Positions 40,463 to 48,332 of a DNA stretch of 64,000 bases are shown piece after piece; the stretch's first letter is position 1; every line of letters starts with the position of its first letter. The notes under the pieces are model-generated. The model saw nothing but the letters and a program-made list of their open reading frames with translations. It was not told the DNA's origin and made no database searches. The position numbers were made by a program, and so were the translations under genes. The stretch comes from JAGOEX01 sp964630905 (GTDB taxonomy: Bacteria > UBP6 > UBA1177): assembly GCA_964630905.1 (NCBI GenBank), contig CAZVWR010000012.1, positions 1-64,000 on the forward strand, in the 5' to 3' direction.

Positions 40463-41163
40463 CAGTTTTTCCCGTTTTTTAAAATTTCAAACCGGTAAAA
40501 CCATTTTTTTGCAATAAAAAGCATTCCGCAGTTCCAGAATAAAAGAGAAATGAGTGACGCTGTTTTTTCAAAAAAGGTGAGTTCTTTTATCAGCACACTG
40601 AAAAGAGTGACTGTCGCATAAGTCGGGAAGATCATAAATAGACTGCTTTTAAAAATCCCGATAAAATCAACTATGGGGACAAAAAATATCATCGTGAACA
40701 CAATTGCGTTAAAAAAGTATTTGTTGACGGTTTTTGATCTTACGGCAATTGCAATTCCTGTAAAAATAAAAAATGTTGAACTGAGTATCGCTCCCGCTGA
40801 AAAAAGTAGGAATTCATCAGGAAAACCGAAAGCAGTTAAGGCAATGAAAACACTTGCAAAATACGAAAGAATGGTGAGAGATACCGTTTTTGAGAAAAGA
40901 TATTCTCCGACCTTCACAGGAGTGACAAAAATTGACTGGAGAGTGTTCTGATCTCTTTCAAGAAGAATAAGTCCGCCCACAAAAAAGAATCCAAGAACTG
41001 TAGTGTCTGAAAAAAGGATAAATATTGTGAGAAAATCTTTTATAACTCCTGAAACATTTGAAATTATTGAACAATACACCGCAAGAATAAAGAAGTATGC
41101 ATAATAGAATCTGTGTCTGAACTGAAAAAGAATATCGTGTTTTAGAAGAGAAACTGCTCTCAA
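40462..41163 (-). CDS. ABC-2 type transporter permease
   Basis: Integral membrane protein of 233 residues with six helices (YYAYFFILAVYCSIIS, VLGFFFVGGLILLERDQ and others). LERDQNTLQSIFVTPV is the cytoplasmic coupling segment matching the E-R-[DE]-x-x-T/S pattern of ABC-2 permeases. Its ATG overlaps the ATPase stop by four bases (41160-41163), and its stop overlaps the next permease's start. The two different permeases likely pair as a heterodimer. Confidence 0.85.
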   Translation of the reverse strand: MRAVSLLKHDILFQFRHRFYYAYFFILAVYCSIISNVSGVIKDFLTIFILFSDTTVLGFFFVGGLILLERDQNTLQSIFVTPVKVGEYLFSKTVSLTILSYFASVFIALTAFGFPDEFLLFSAGAILSSTFFIFTGIAIAVRSKTVNKYFFNAIVFTMIFFVPIVDFIGIFKSSLFMIFPTYATVTLFSVLIKELTFFEKTASLISLLFWNCGMLFIAKKWFYRFEILKNGKN

Positions 41164-42014
41164 AGAAGTCTCCTTCCTGTAGTTTCAATAAAAATATCTT
41201 CGAGAGTTGATTCCATTGTGTGGATCGTTTCAACTGAACCTGATTTTAAAATATCCTGAAACCGTTTGTTTTCATTAATATTTTCAAGAGAAAACGAGTC
41301 GCTTTTAAGGATGTTTTCCTCAACATACTCGATCCTTAAAGCTTTTTTTCCTTTCTTTATTTTCAGGTTTCGCGGTGAATCAATAAGTGATATTGAACCA
41401 TCCACAATAAATGCAACTCTGTCACAAAGTTCTTCTGCTGTGTGCATATCATGGGTTGTCAGGAAAATTGTTTTACCCTCATCCTTTTTCATTTTTATTA
41501 CATCTTTCATCTTTCTTGCATTTGCAGGATCAAGCCCCGAAGTCGGCTCATCAAGAAACAAAATCTCAGGGTTATGCATGATAGCCCTTAAAAAGTTAAG
41601 CCGCATCTTCATTCCTTTTGAATAAGCGGAAACAAAAGTGCCGCCATCTTTTTCAAGACCAAGCATCTCAAGCAGTTTCTGAGGATCTGTACATTCGGCA
41701 GAATAAAGCGAAGAAAAAAAGTTAAGATTCTCAAGAGCAGTGAACTTGCTGAAAAGATTGGGAAATTCAAAAGCAACACCGATCTTTTCAAAATATCTGC
41801 TGTCAAGACCGCTCAGTTCATTGCCTTCAACCTTTATGCTTCCACCGTAACCCGAAAGAATCTTTATCAGAACCTTCTGAGTTGTACTCTTTCCCGCACC
41901 ACTTGGACCAAGAAAACCGAAAATCTCACCCCTTGACACGGAAAAATCTATCCCACGCACCACATCGGCATCTGAATCCGGATATCTGAACCTCAACCCC
42001 GCAACATCTATCAT
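41160..42014 (-). CDS. ABC transporter ATP-binding protein
   Basis: Cytosolic ATPase of 284 residues powering the two downstream permeases. Walker A is GPSGAGKST, the signature is degenerate (YSKGMKMRLNF in place of LSGGQ), Walker B is EILFLDEPTSGLDP, and the switch His is in TTHDMHTAEEL. The C-terminal 70 residues form the extra domain seen in DrrA/CcmA-type exporters, ending in SVETIHTMESTLEDIFIET. First gene in the operon. Substrate unknown. Confidence 0.92.
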   Translation of the reverse strand: MIDVAGLRFRYPDSDADVVRGIDFSVSRGEIFGFLGPSGAGKSTTQKVLIKILSGYGGSIKVEGNELSGLDSRYFEKIGVAFEFPNLFSKFTALENLNFFSSLYSAECTDPQKLLEMLGLEKDGGTFVSAYSKGMKMRLNFLRAIMHNPEILFLDEPTSGLDPANARKMKDVIKMKKDEGKTIFLTTHDMHTAEELCDRVAFIVDGSISLIDSPRNLKIKKGKKALRIEYVEENILKSDSFSLENINENKRFQDILKSGSVETIHTMESTLEDIFIETTGRRLL

Positions 42015-42113
42015 CGCATGTCCTCACTCCAAAAAACTAACTTTTCCAGATTATCTTTCTGCATTGAAAAGGCAATAATAATTAGAAGGCATCTGATCTC
42101 CTAAAAATAATAT

Positions 42114-42173
42114 AAACACAGGGTTTTCGTCAATTTCTCTAATAAATTTGACATATTTTTTCATTGTTGCAAT
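42114..42173. repeat. 60-bp intergenic repeat, copy B
   Basis: Matches 33902-33961 at 56 of 60 positions. It lies between the divergent ABC ATPase and flavodoxin genes and carries TTGACA at 42148-42153, 53 bases before the flavodoxin ATG, so it may supply that promoter. Read on the other strand it opens with ATG at 42164 and could encode a 37-residue peptide (stop at 42051), but no ribosome site precedes it. Confidence 0.85.
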
Positions 42174-42206
42174 AAATATTCGTGGTCTTTTGTAATGGAG
42201 GTAAAA

Positions 42207-42746
42207 ATGTCAGGAAACACTAAAACAGTTGTAATTTACAAAACAAAGTACGGAAGTGCAAAACAGTATGCGCAGTGGATTGCTGAAGAGTTAAAGTGCG
42301 ATCTTTTTGAGCACAGTTCTTTTTCATCTTCAAAATTTGATGAATACGATACGGTGATCTATGGCGGATCTCTTTATGCTGTCGGAATTTTAGGCATTTC
42401 ACTCATAAAACAGAATTTTGACCGGCTCAGAAACAAAAAAGTGATCGTTTTCTCAGTCGGGGCATCTCCTGCACACGAAAAAGCGATGAACCACATTAAA
42501 GATCACAATTTTACCCCTGAAATGAAAGACAAAGTTAAATACTTTCATCTTCGAGGTGCTTTTGATTATAACAAATTGAATCCATTACATAAATTCATGA
42601 TGTGGCTCATGAAAAAGATGATAGAAAGAAAGAAACCCGAAAACCGCACAAAAGACGAAACCGGACTCCTTGACAGTTTCTCTGAACCAACCGATTTCAA
42701 ATCAAAAGAAAACATAATCCCGATAGTTGAGAGTGTTAGGAAATAG
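42207..42746 (+). CDS. flavodoxin domain protein (HemG-like)
   Basis: Cytosolic flavodoxin-fold protein of about 179 residues. The start is ATG 42207, five bases after GGAGG; the upstream ATG at 42195 overlaps that site. VVIYKTKYGSAKQYAQWIAE is the FMN phosphate loop (TxYGSxK kind) and YDTVIYGGSLYAVGILG the second flavin loop, as in protoporphyrinogen oxidase HemG and related flavodoxin_5 proteins. Most likely a single-electron or two-electron carrier; a haem role is not supported by neighbours. It is divergent from the ABC exporter. Confidence 0.82.
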   Translation: MSGNTKTVVIYKTKYGSAKQYAQWIAEELKCDLFEHSSFSSSKFDEYDTVIYGGSLYAVGILGISLIKQNFDRLRNKKVIVFSVGASPAHEKAMNHIKDHNFTPEMKDKVKYFHLRGAFDYNKLNPLHKFMMWLMKKMIERKKPENRTKDETGLLDSFSEPTDFKSKENIIPIVESVRK

Positions 42747-42758
42747 ATTCTTTCTTTA

Positions 42759-43025
42759 TCAATCTTTCTGGACAGATCCGGTTTTTTTCAGCATCACTTC
42801 TTCGGTCATGATTTTTATAAATTTATCGGGTTCTTCAAATATCGGGCTGTGAGCGGATTTCTCAAATGTGTAGAAACCTTTCAGCGGCGCTTTAATGTTT
42901 CTGTAATATTCTTTTGCTAATGAATAGTTGACTGTGAGATCATGAACACCGTGAAAAAAATAGATCGGGACATCAATTTCTTTGACTGTTTCTCTTAGGT
43001 CGGTGAAAATATTACTGAGAATCAA
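42759..43025 (-). pseudogene. C-terminal remnant of an alpha/beta-hydrolase
   Basis: Only the last 88 codons of a hydrolase of about 300 residues are present. They hold IYFFHGVHDLTVNYSLAKEYY (shortened: FFHGVHDLTVNYSLAKEYY) with the catalytic Asp, and FEKSAHSPIFEEPDKF with the catalytic His, as in proline-iminopeptidase-like hydrolases. The nucleophile elbow and oxyanion region are missing. The reading frame can start only at a TTG (43025) whose last bases overlap the Fic stop codon. The break coincides with the left edge of the accessory island, so the rest of the gene was probably lost when the island arrived. Confidence 0.75.
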
Positions 43026-44323
43026 CGACTTATTCTTGTTTCAAGGTCGGATGGTGATATGAATGCGAAGCTTTTTCCCTGCTTGATCTTTATTATGAGT
43101 TTATATTTGTCTGCCATATTAAGAAGGTCTTGTCTTGCTGTCTGATAGACGACATTGTGAGTGTTCATATATTCTCTGATGGTGAATATGGTTCCGGGTG
43201 ATTTAAGGGCGGTTTTCAGGAATGCGAGCTGTCTTAAATTCAAAAGATTTGCATAGGGGGTGTCCCTTAACATTTTTTCCGCTGACTCAACTTCTTTCAT
43301 TTTTCTCTTAATGTAACTGTCGAGTTCATCAATTGATCTGCGGATGGTTTTTAACTGATGGTCAATGAAATATGTCAGATCAAATTCGTCAGTTTCGGTA
43401 TAAAGAAATGACATCGCATATTTCACAGGGGCATTTCTTAAAATCCTTGATATCGAGATAAACTCTGTTATCCAGTATCCTTTTTTCAGCATGTACCAGT
43501 AAAACAGAGCTCTTGCAGTTCTTCCGTTGCCGTCAACGAACGGGTGGATATATGAAAGAAGAAAATGGATAATTACCGCCTTGATAACAGGATGAATGAA
43601 AATTTTAGTGTCATCTTCATTTGCAAATTGGCACAGTTCATTGATCCTGTGCTCTATTTCTGAAAATTCAGGAGGGGTGAATATCACTTCATTGTCATAA
43701 GTCATAACATGAATATCATCAGATTCATTCCTGAAAACACCTGATTTTTCCTGATTATCAAGCGTATTTTTTGATATTATACTGTGAATTTCCTTTATCA
43801 GTTCAGGAGAAAGAGCTTCTTCTTTAACACTCCTGACAAAATTTATTGCTTCGTAATTGTTCAATATCATCTGCTCGCTCTTATTTTTGGGAGCACGGTT
43901 TTCACGGATCATTTTTTTTGCAATATCTCTGGTTGTAGTAGCCCCTTCAAGTTGACTGGAAGTGATAGATTCCTCCATTATCGAACTGAGAAGGTAGTAA
44001 TCTTTTGCACGAGGATTCTGTATTGACTTTTCAGTTGAACAGTTTCCACTGGAAAATTGATCAAAAAAATGAACCGTTTCTAAAAATTCATCTGTCATCA
44101 CAAATCTTAAAAAAGTACCGTCAACAGATTTAATATGCAGATGTTTATAGTTGTTTCTTCTTTTCTGTTTGATCATAGCCCACCATGTTCTGTGATCTGG
44201 AATACCTTCAGGAAGCTCCGAAAATCTCAGCTTGTCCCAGTGCTTATAAGTTCCATCATCCTGAATAACAGAGCCATCCGTTATTATTTTGCTTACATCA
44301 GGCGGATTAGCCGGCTTTTTCAT
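43022..44323 (-). CDS. Fic-domain AMP transferase, self-inhibited class II type
   Basis: Soluble protein of 433 residues; GGGAGGT lies upstream of the ATG. The Fic active site is complete: HPFVDGNGRTAR (His260 to Arg271). Residues 122-127 (SSQLEG) match the inhibitory (S/T)xxxE(G/N) helix placed before the core, defining class II Fic proteins that keep themselves off until Glu is displaced. The C-terminal 110 residues look like a winged helix (FTIREYMNTHNVVYQTARQDL), common in Fic proteins that regulate their own promoters. Fic enzymes usually transfer AMP to a Thr/Tyr of a target protein. It is divergent from the restriction-modification operon, 196 bases away. Confidence 0.93.
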   Translation of the reverse strand: MKKPANPPDVSKIITDGSVIQDDGTYKHWDKLRFSELPEGIPDHRTWWAMIKQKRRNNYKHLHIKSVDGTFLRFVMTDEFLETVHFFDQFSSGNCSTEKSIQNPRAKDYYLLSSIMEESITSSQLEGATTTRDIAKKMIRENRAPKNKSEQMILNNYEAINFVRSVKEEALSPELIKEIHSIISKNTLDNQEKSGVFRNESDDIHVMTYDNEVIFTPPEFSEIEHRINELCQFANEDDTKIFIHPVIKAVIIHFLLSYIHPFVDGNGRTARALFYWYMLKKGYWITEFISISRILRNAPVKYAMSFLYTETDEFDLTYFIDHQLKTIRRSIDELDSYIKRKMKEVESAEKMLRDTPYANLLNLRQLAFLKTALKSPGTIFTIREYMNTHNVVYQTARQDLLNMADKYKLIIKIKQGKSFAFISPSDLETRISR

Positions 44324-44370
44324 GTTCTTACCTCCCTGAAAACATTCACAAATATCATTTTATTCATAAA

Positions 44371-44395
44371 CTACTAAAAATCAATAAATTAGTAG
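44371..44395. promoter_or_regulatory. inverted repeat between Fic and the restriction operon, candidate operator
   Basis: CTACTAA (44371-44377) and TTAGTAG (44389-44395) are perfect inverted arms with an 11-base spacer; TTAGTAA recurs about 25 bases further right. The site lies 48-72 bases before the Fic ATG, a suitable place for autoregulation by the Fic winged-helix domain. The surroundings are very A/T rich, which raises the chance of coincidence. Confidence 0.4.
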
Positions 44396-44460
44396 ATAAC
44401 TGTAAAATTAAATATAATTAGTAAATTGTGAAATTTTAGAAGTTCAAAATCTTGATATGA

Positions 44461-44485
44461 ATTCCGGTTTAGAATATATTCCGGT
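44461..44485 (+). promoter_or_regulatory. direct repeat ATTCCGGT upstream of the restriction-modification gene
   Basis: ATTCCGGT occurs at 44461-44468 and again at 44478-44485, 17 bases apart start to start, within an A/T-rich stretch 35-59 bases before the ATG at 44520. Paired 8-base sites could bind a controller of the operon. No separate C-protein gene is seen. Confidence 0.35.
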
Positions 44486-44519
44486 ATTAGTTCCTTAAAT
44501 TTAGTTTAGGTTGCGCAAA

Positions 44520-47500
44520 ATGAACTCAAAAAGAATTAAAAACCCGAAAAAATCGCTAAATCCTGCATTCAGAAAGCTTAAACCCCACAGATCAGATATT
44601 GAGAAATTCAAGGGCGATCTTTCCTATCTGCTTGATAACATTAATGAAAAAGAATCCGAAGAGTTTAACAAGAACTTGGTTGCCGGTTTTTTAAAGAAAA
44701 GTCGTTTTGAAGGGAATCACTTTATAAACACGAAAGACCGCAACGATCTTGTAATTCATAACGGAAAAGATTCTAAAAGTTCTGTCGGAGTGATAATAGA
44801 AGCTAAAAAACCTTCAAATGTTTCTGAAATGATAAAAGTTGAAAATATCAATGGAAAAGCTTTTCAGGAACTGCTTCTTTACTATTTTAGAGAAAGGATA
44901 AGTGCAAAGAACACGGATCTGAAATATTTAATAGCGACCAATATTTATGAATGGTTTATATTTGATGCACATGTTTTTGAAAAGTATTTCGGATCTAATT
45001 CCAAACTTGTGAAACAGTTCCTGGATTTTGAAAATAAAACTTCTTCCGGAAATAAGACGGACTTTTTTTACAAAGAAATTGCAGCTCCTGCAATTGAAGC
45101 GGTAAAACAGGAAATTGAATTCACATATTTTGATATTCGCAACTATGAAGAATTTTTAAGAAACGCTGACAAATCAGACGATAATTCACTGATTTCTTTA
45201 TTAAAATTGTTTTCACCTGAACATCTTTTAAAGCTTCCGTTCCAAAATGACAGCAACAGTCTTGACAAGCGGTTTTACGGCGAACTGCTGCACATAATCG
45301 GTTTAACTGAAATCAAGGAAGGAAGCAAAAAACTGATTGAGCGGAATAAGTCAGGCGAAAGGAATACGGGATCAATTCTTGAAGATGCTATCATCCAACT
45401 GGACAGTCTTGACAAGTTAAGCCGTCTGGAAAGACCGAATCAGTTTGGAAGCACAACGCAGGAAAGACTTTTCAATATAGCTCTTGAGCTTACCATAACC
45501 TGGATAAACCGTATTCTGTTTTTGAAATTACTCGAAGCCCAGCTTATCACCTATCACAAAGGAGATAAGTCTTATTCATTTCTAAATATTGAAAAAATAA
45601 AGAGTTATGACGATCTGAACAGTTTGTTTTTTCAGGTACTTGCACGAAAGTATGATGAGCGGAACGAAGATGTAAGAAAAGCATTTGAAAAAGTGCCTTA
45701 TCTGAACAGTTCACTTTTTGAGCCGACCGATCTTGAACATGCGACATTGTTTATAAGCAATTTGAGAGATGACAAGACTATTCCGCTTTTTTCACAAACT
45801 GTGCTGAAGGATTTGCAGGGAAAGAAGAAAAAGGGTGATATCTCCACAATTGAATATGTTTTTGAATTTTTAAATGCTTATGATTTCAGCAGTGAAGGTT
45901 CAGAAGAAATTCAGGAAGATAATAAAACATTGATAAACGCATCCGTTCTCGGATTGATCTTTGAAAAAATAAACGGTTACAAAGACGGATCTTTTTTTAC
46001 ACCCGGGTTCATTACAATGTATATGTGCCGTGAAACAATAAGAAAAGCTGTTGTGCAGAAATTCAATGAAATTAAAAACTGGAAATGTGAAAGCATTTCT
46101 GAACTTTACGATAAAATTGAAGATCGAAAAGAAGCAAATGCCATCGTGAACAGTATAAAAATATGTGATCCTGCTGTCGGTTCAGGCCATTTTCTTGTTT
46201 CGGCACTGAATGAAATCATCGCTGTGAAAAACGACCTTAAAATTTTGCAGGACCGTCAAGGCAGAAGGTTGAAGGAATATAATATTGAAGTAGTCAATGA
46301 TGAATTGATTGTGACAGATGAAGAAGATGAATTGTTTGAATATAATCCGACATATAAAGAGAGCCAGCGGATTCAGGAAACTCTTTTCCACGAAAAACAG
46401 ACAATTATTGAAAACTGCCTTTTCGGTGTGGATATAAACCCCAATTCAGTGAAAATCTGCCGACTCAGGTTATGGATTGAGTTGCTGAAAAATGCTTACT
46501 ATAAAAATGCCACAGAACTCGAAACACTCCCCAACATTGATATTAATATTAAGTGCGGCAATTCGCTTATAAGCAGATATGCCATTGATGCCGACATTAA
46601 AGATGCCTTGAAAAAGAGTAAGTACGGGGTTGATTCATATAGAGTTGCTGTAATGTCATACAGGAATGCTGATAATAAAGAGCAGAAAAGAGCAATGGAA
46701 AAGCTCATAAACGAAATAAAGAATGATTTTGAAAGCAAAATTCTTATCAACGACAAAAGGAACATCAAACTTAATAAGCTGAAAAATGAAATGCTCGGAC
46801 TGACTGGACAGGAGCGGCTTTTCGGAATGACAAAAACTGAAAAGATAATGTGGGACAAAAAAGTTCAAACAATCGGGGCAGAAATAGAGAAACTGGAACG
46901 CGAAATTGAAGAAATCAGAAATAACAGAATGTATGAAAATGCCTTTGAATGGCGTTTTGAATTTCCTGAAGTTCTTAATAATAATGGAGAATTTACTGGT
47001 TTTGATGTTGTTATCGGAAATCCGCCCTACATTAGACAGGAAGAAATTTCCAATATGAAAAGTTATTTAAGAAACACATATCAGGTGTTTGATTCTATTG
47101 CAGATATTTATGTTTATTTTATAGAAAGGGGAGCAAGTATTCTCAAGAAAAACGGCACATTTATTTATATTCTTCCAAATAAATGGATGCGCGCAAAATA
47201 CGGCAATGCATTGAGAAACTGGGTGAAGCAGTTTGATATTGAATTTATTATCGATTTCGGTGATCTGCCTGTTTTTGAAGAAGCCACAACTTATCCATGT
47301 ATCTGGTCATTTAATAAAAAACCGCCAGTTTCAAACCATTTTGCAGTTTCAATAATTGATACACTTGATTATTCTGAAAGTTTAGAAAAGTATGTTTCAG
47401 AAAAATCTATTTCTGTTGACATTAATCTTCTTAATGAAAAAGGGTGGAATCTTGTGGATGACAGAATTCAGAATCTTATGCAGAAAATAAGATCAAAAGG

Positions 47501-48332
47501 AAAGCCTCTTGGAGAATATGTAAAAAAAGGAATTTTTTATGGAATTAAAACTGCACTAAATGAGGCATTTGTCATTGACACCGCAAAAAAGGAAAAGCTC
47601 ATTGCAGAAGATCCTAAAAGTGCCGAAGTTATAAAACCGTATTTGTTGGGCAAGGATATCAAAAAATATCAGACTCCCGAAAGTGATAAGTGGCTGATTC
47701 TATTTCCCAAAGGATTCACAATAAAAAACAGCGGAAATGCTTTTGCCATACATGAACCGCCGCCAAGATATGGTGATATGCCTGACTCTGACGCATGGCA
47801 GTGGATAAGAAATAATTATCCTGCAATTGCAAAACATCTGATCAAATTCAAAGACAAAGCTCAGAAACGCACAGACAAAGGCGATTTCTGGTGGGAACTC
47901 AGAGCATGTGATTATTACAGCGAATTTGAAAAGCCGAAAATTATGCTTCCTGACATTGCTTTAAGATGTGAAGCATTAATTGACAATTCCGGGTTTTATT
48001 GTGCTAACACTGCTTATGTGATTCCAAACCTTGACGAGTTTCATCTTGGAATTTTAAACTCAAAACTAGTCTATTTCTTTTATTCAAATCTGACTCAGAC
48101 AATAAGAGGCGGGTATTTCAGGTTTATCAGACAATATCTTGAACAAATTCCAATTGTTGAAGTTAATAAAAATAAAGAAACGGAAATCGAGCAAATCGTG
48201 AAAAAAATAGTGTCGGAAAAAAGAAAAAATCCACAAACAGACACAACTTACCTCGAAAAAGAAATTGATCATCTTGTTTATGAAATGTACGGACTTAATA
48301 AAGAAGAAATCAGGATAGTAGAGGGTGAATAA
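44520..48332 (+). CDS. Eco57I-type single-chain restriction-modification enzyme (type IIG-like)
   Basis: Protein of about 1270 residues combining cutting, methylation and target reading. ATG 44520 is preferred over TTG 44511, which abuts the AGG ribosome-like bases. Residues 70-100 carry a PD-(D/E)xK-like nuclease core: NDLVIHNGKD, then VGVIIEAKKP (Asp76, Glu94, Lys96). The adenine methyltransferase has motif I DPAVGSGHFLVSALNEI (about 549) and motif IV NPPY in DVVIGNPPYIRQEE (about 833). The last 250 residues resemble the TaqI/Eco57I C-terminal specificity domain (VIKPYLLGKDIKKY). It should methylate self DNA and cut unmodified DNA; the site is unknown. Its stop overlaps the next start by one base. 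Confidence 0.93.
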   Translation: MNSKRIKNPKKSLNPAFRKLKPHRSDIEKFKGDLSYLLDNINEKESEEFNKNLVAGFLKKSRFEGNHFINTKDRNDLVIHNGKDSKSSVGVIIEAKKPSNVSEMIKVENINGKAFQELLLYYFRERISAKNTDLKYLIATNIYEWFIFDAHVFEKYFGSNSKLVKQFLDFENKTSSGNKTDFFYKEIAAPAIEAVKQEIEFTYFDIRNYEEFLRNADKSDDNSLISLLKLFSPEHLLKLPFQNDSNSLDKRFYGELLHIIGLTEIKEGSKKLIERNKSGERNTGSILEDAIIQLDSLDKLSRLERPNQFGSTTQERLFNIALELTITWINRILFLKLLEAQLITYHKGDKSYSFLNIEKIKSYDDLNSLFFQVLARKYDERNEDVRKAFEKVPYLNSSLFEPTDLEHATLFISNLRDDKTIPLFSQTVLKDLQGKKKKGDISTIEYVFEFLNAYDFSSEGSEEIQEDNKTLINASVLGLIFEKINGYKDGSFFTPGFITMYMCRETIRKAVVQKFNEIKNWKCESISELYDKIEDRKEANAIVNSIKICDPAVGSGHFLVSALNEIIAVKNDLKILQDRQGRRLKEYNIEVVNDELIVTDEEDELFEYNPTYKESQRIQETLFHEKQTIIENCLFGVDINPNSVKICRLRLWIELLKNAYYKNATELETLPNIDINIKCGNSLISRYAIDADIKDALKKSKYGVDSYRVAVMSYRNADNKEQKRAMEKLINEIKNDFESKILINDKRNIKLNKLKNEMLGLTGQERLFGMTKTEKIMWDKKVQTIGAEIEKLEREIEEIRNNRMYENAFEWRFEFPEVLNNNGEFTGFDVVIGNPPYIRQEEISNMKSYLRNTYQVFDSIADIYVYFIERGASILKKNGTFIYILPNKWMRAKYGNALRNWVKQFDIEFIIDFGDLPVFEEATTYPCIWSFNKKPPVSNHFAVSIIDTLDYSESLEKYVSEKSISVDINLLNEKGWNLVDDRIQNLMQKIRSKGKPLGEYVKKGIFYGIKTALNEAFVIDTAKKEKLIAEDPKSAEVIKPYLLGKDIKKYQTPESDKWLILFPKGFTIKNSGNAFAIHEPPPRYGDMPDSDAWQWIRNNYPAIAKHLIKFKDKAQKRTDKGDFWWELRACDYYSEFEKPKIMLPDIALRCEALIDNSGFYCANTAYVIPNLDEFHLGILNSKLVYFFYSNLTQTIRGGYFRFIRQYLEQIPIVEVNKNKETEIEQIVKKIVSEKRKNPQTDTTYLEKEIDHLVYEMYGLNKEEIRIVEGE

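Noticed and set aside
42051..42164. 37-codon gene on the minus strand inside the 60-bp repeat region
   Set aside because: No ribosome site precedes it and the other copy has ATA in place of the start; kept only as one reading of the repeat.
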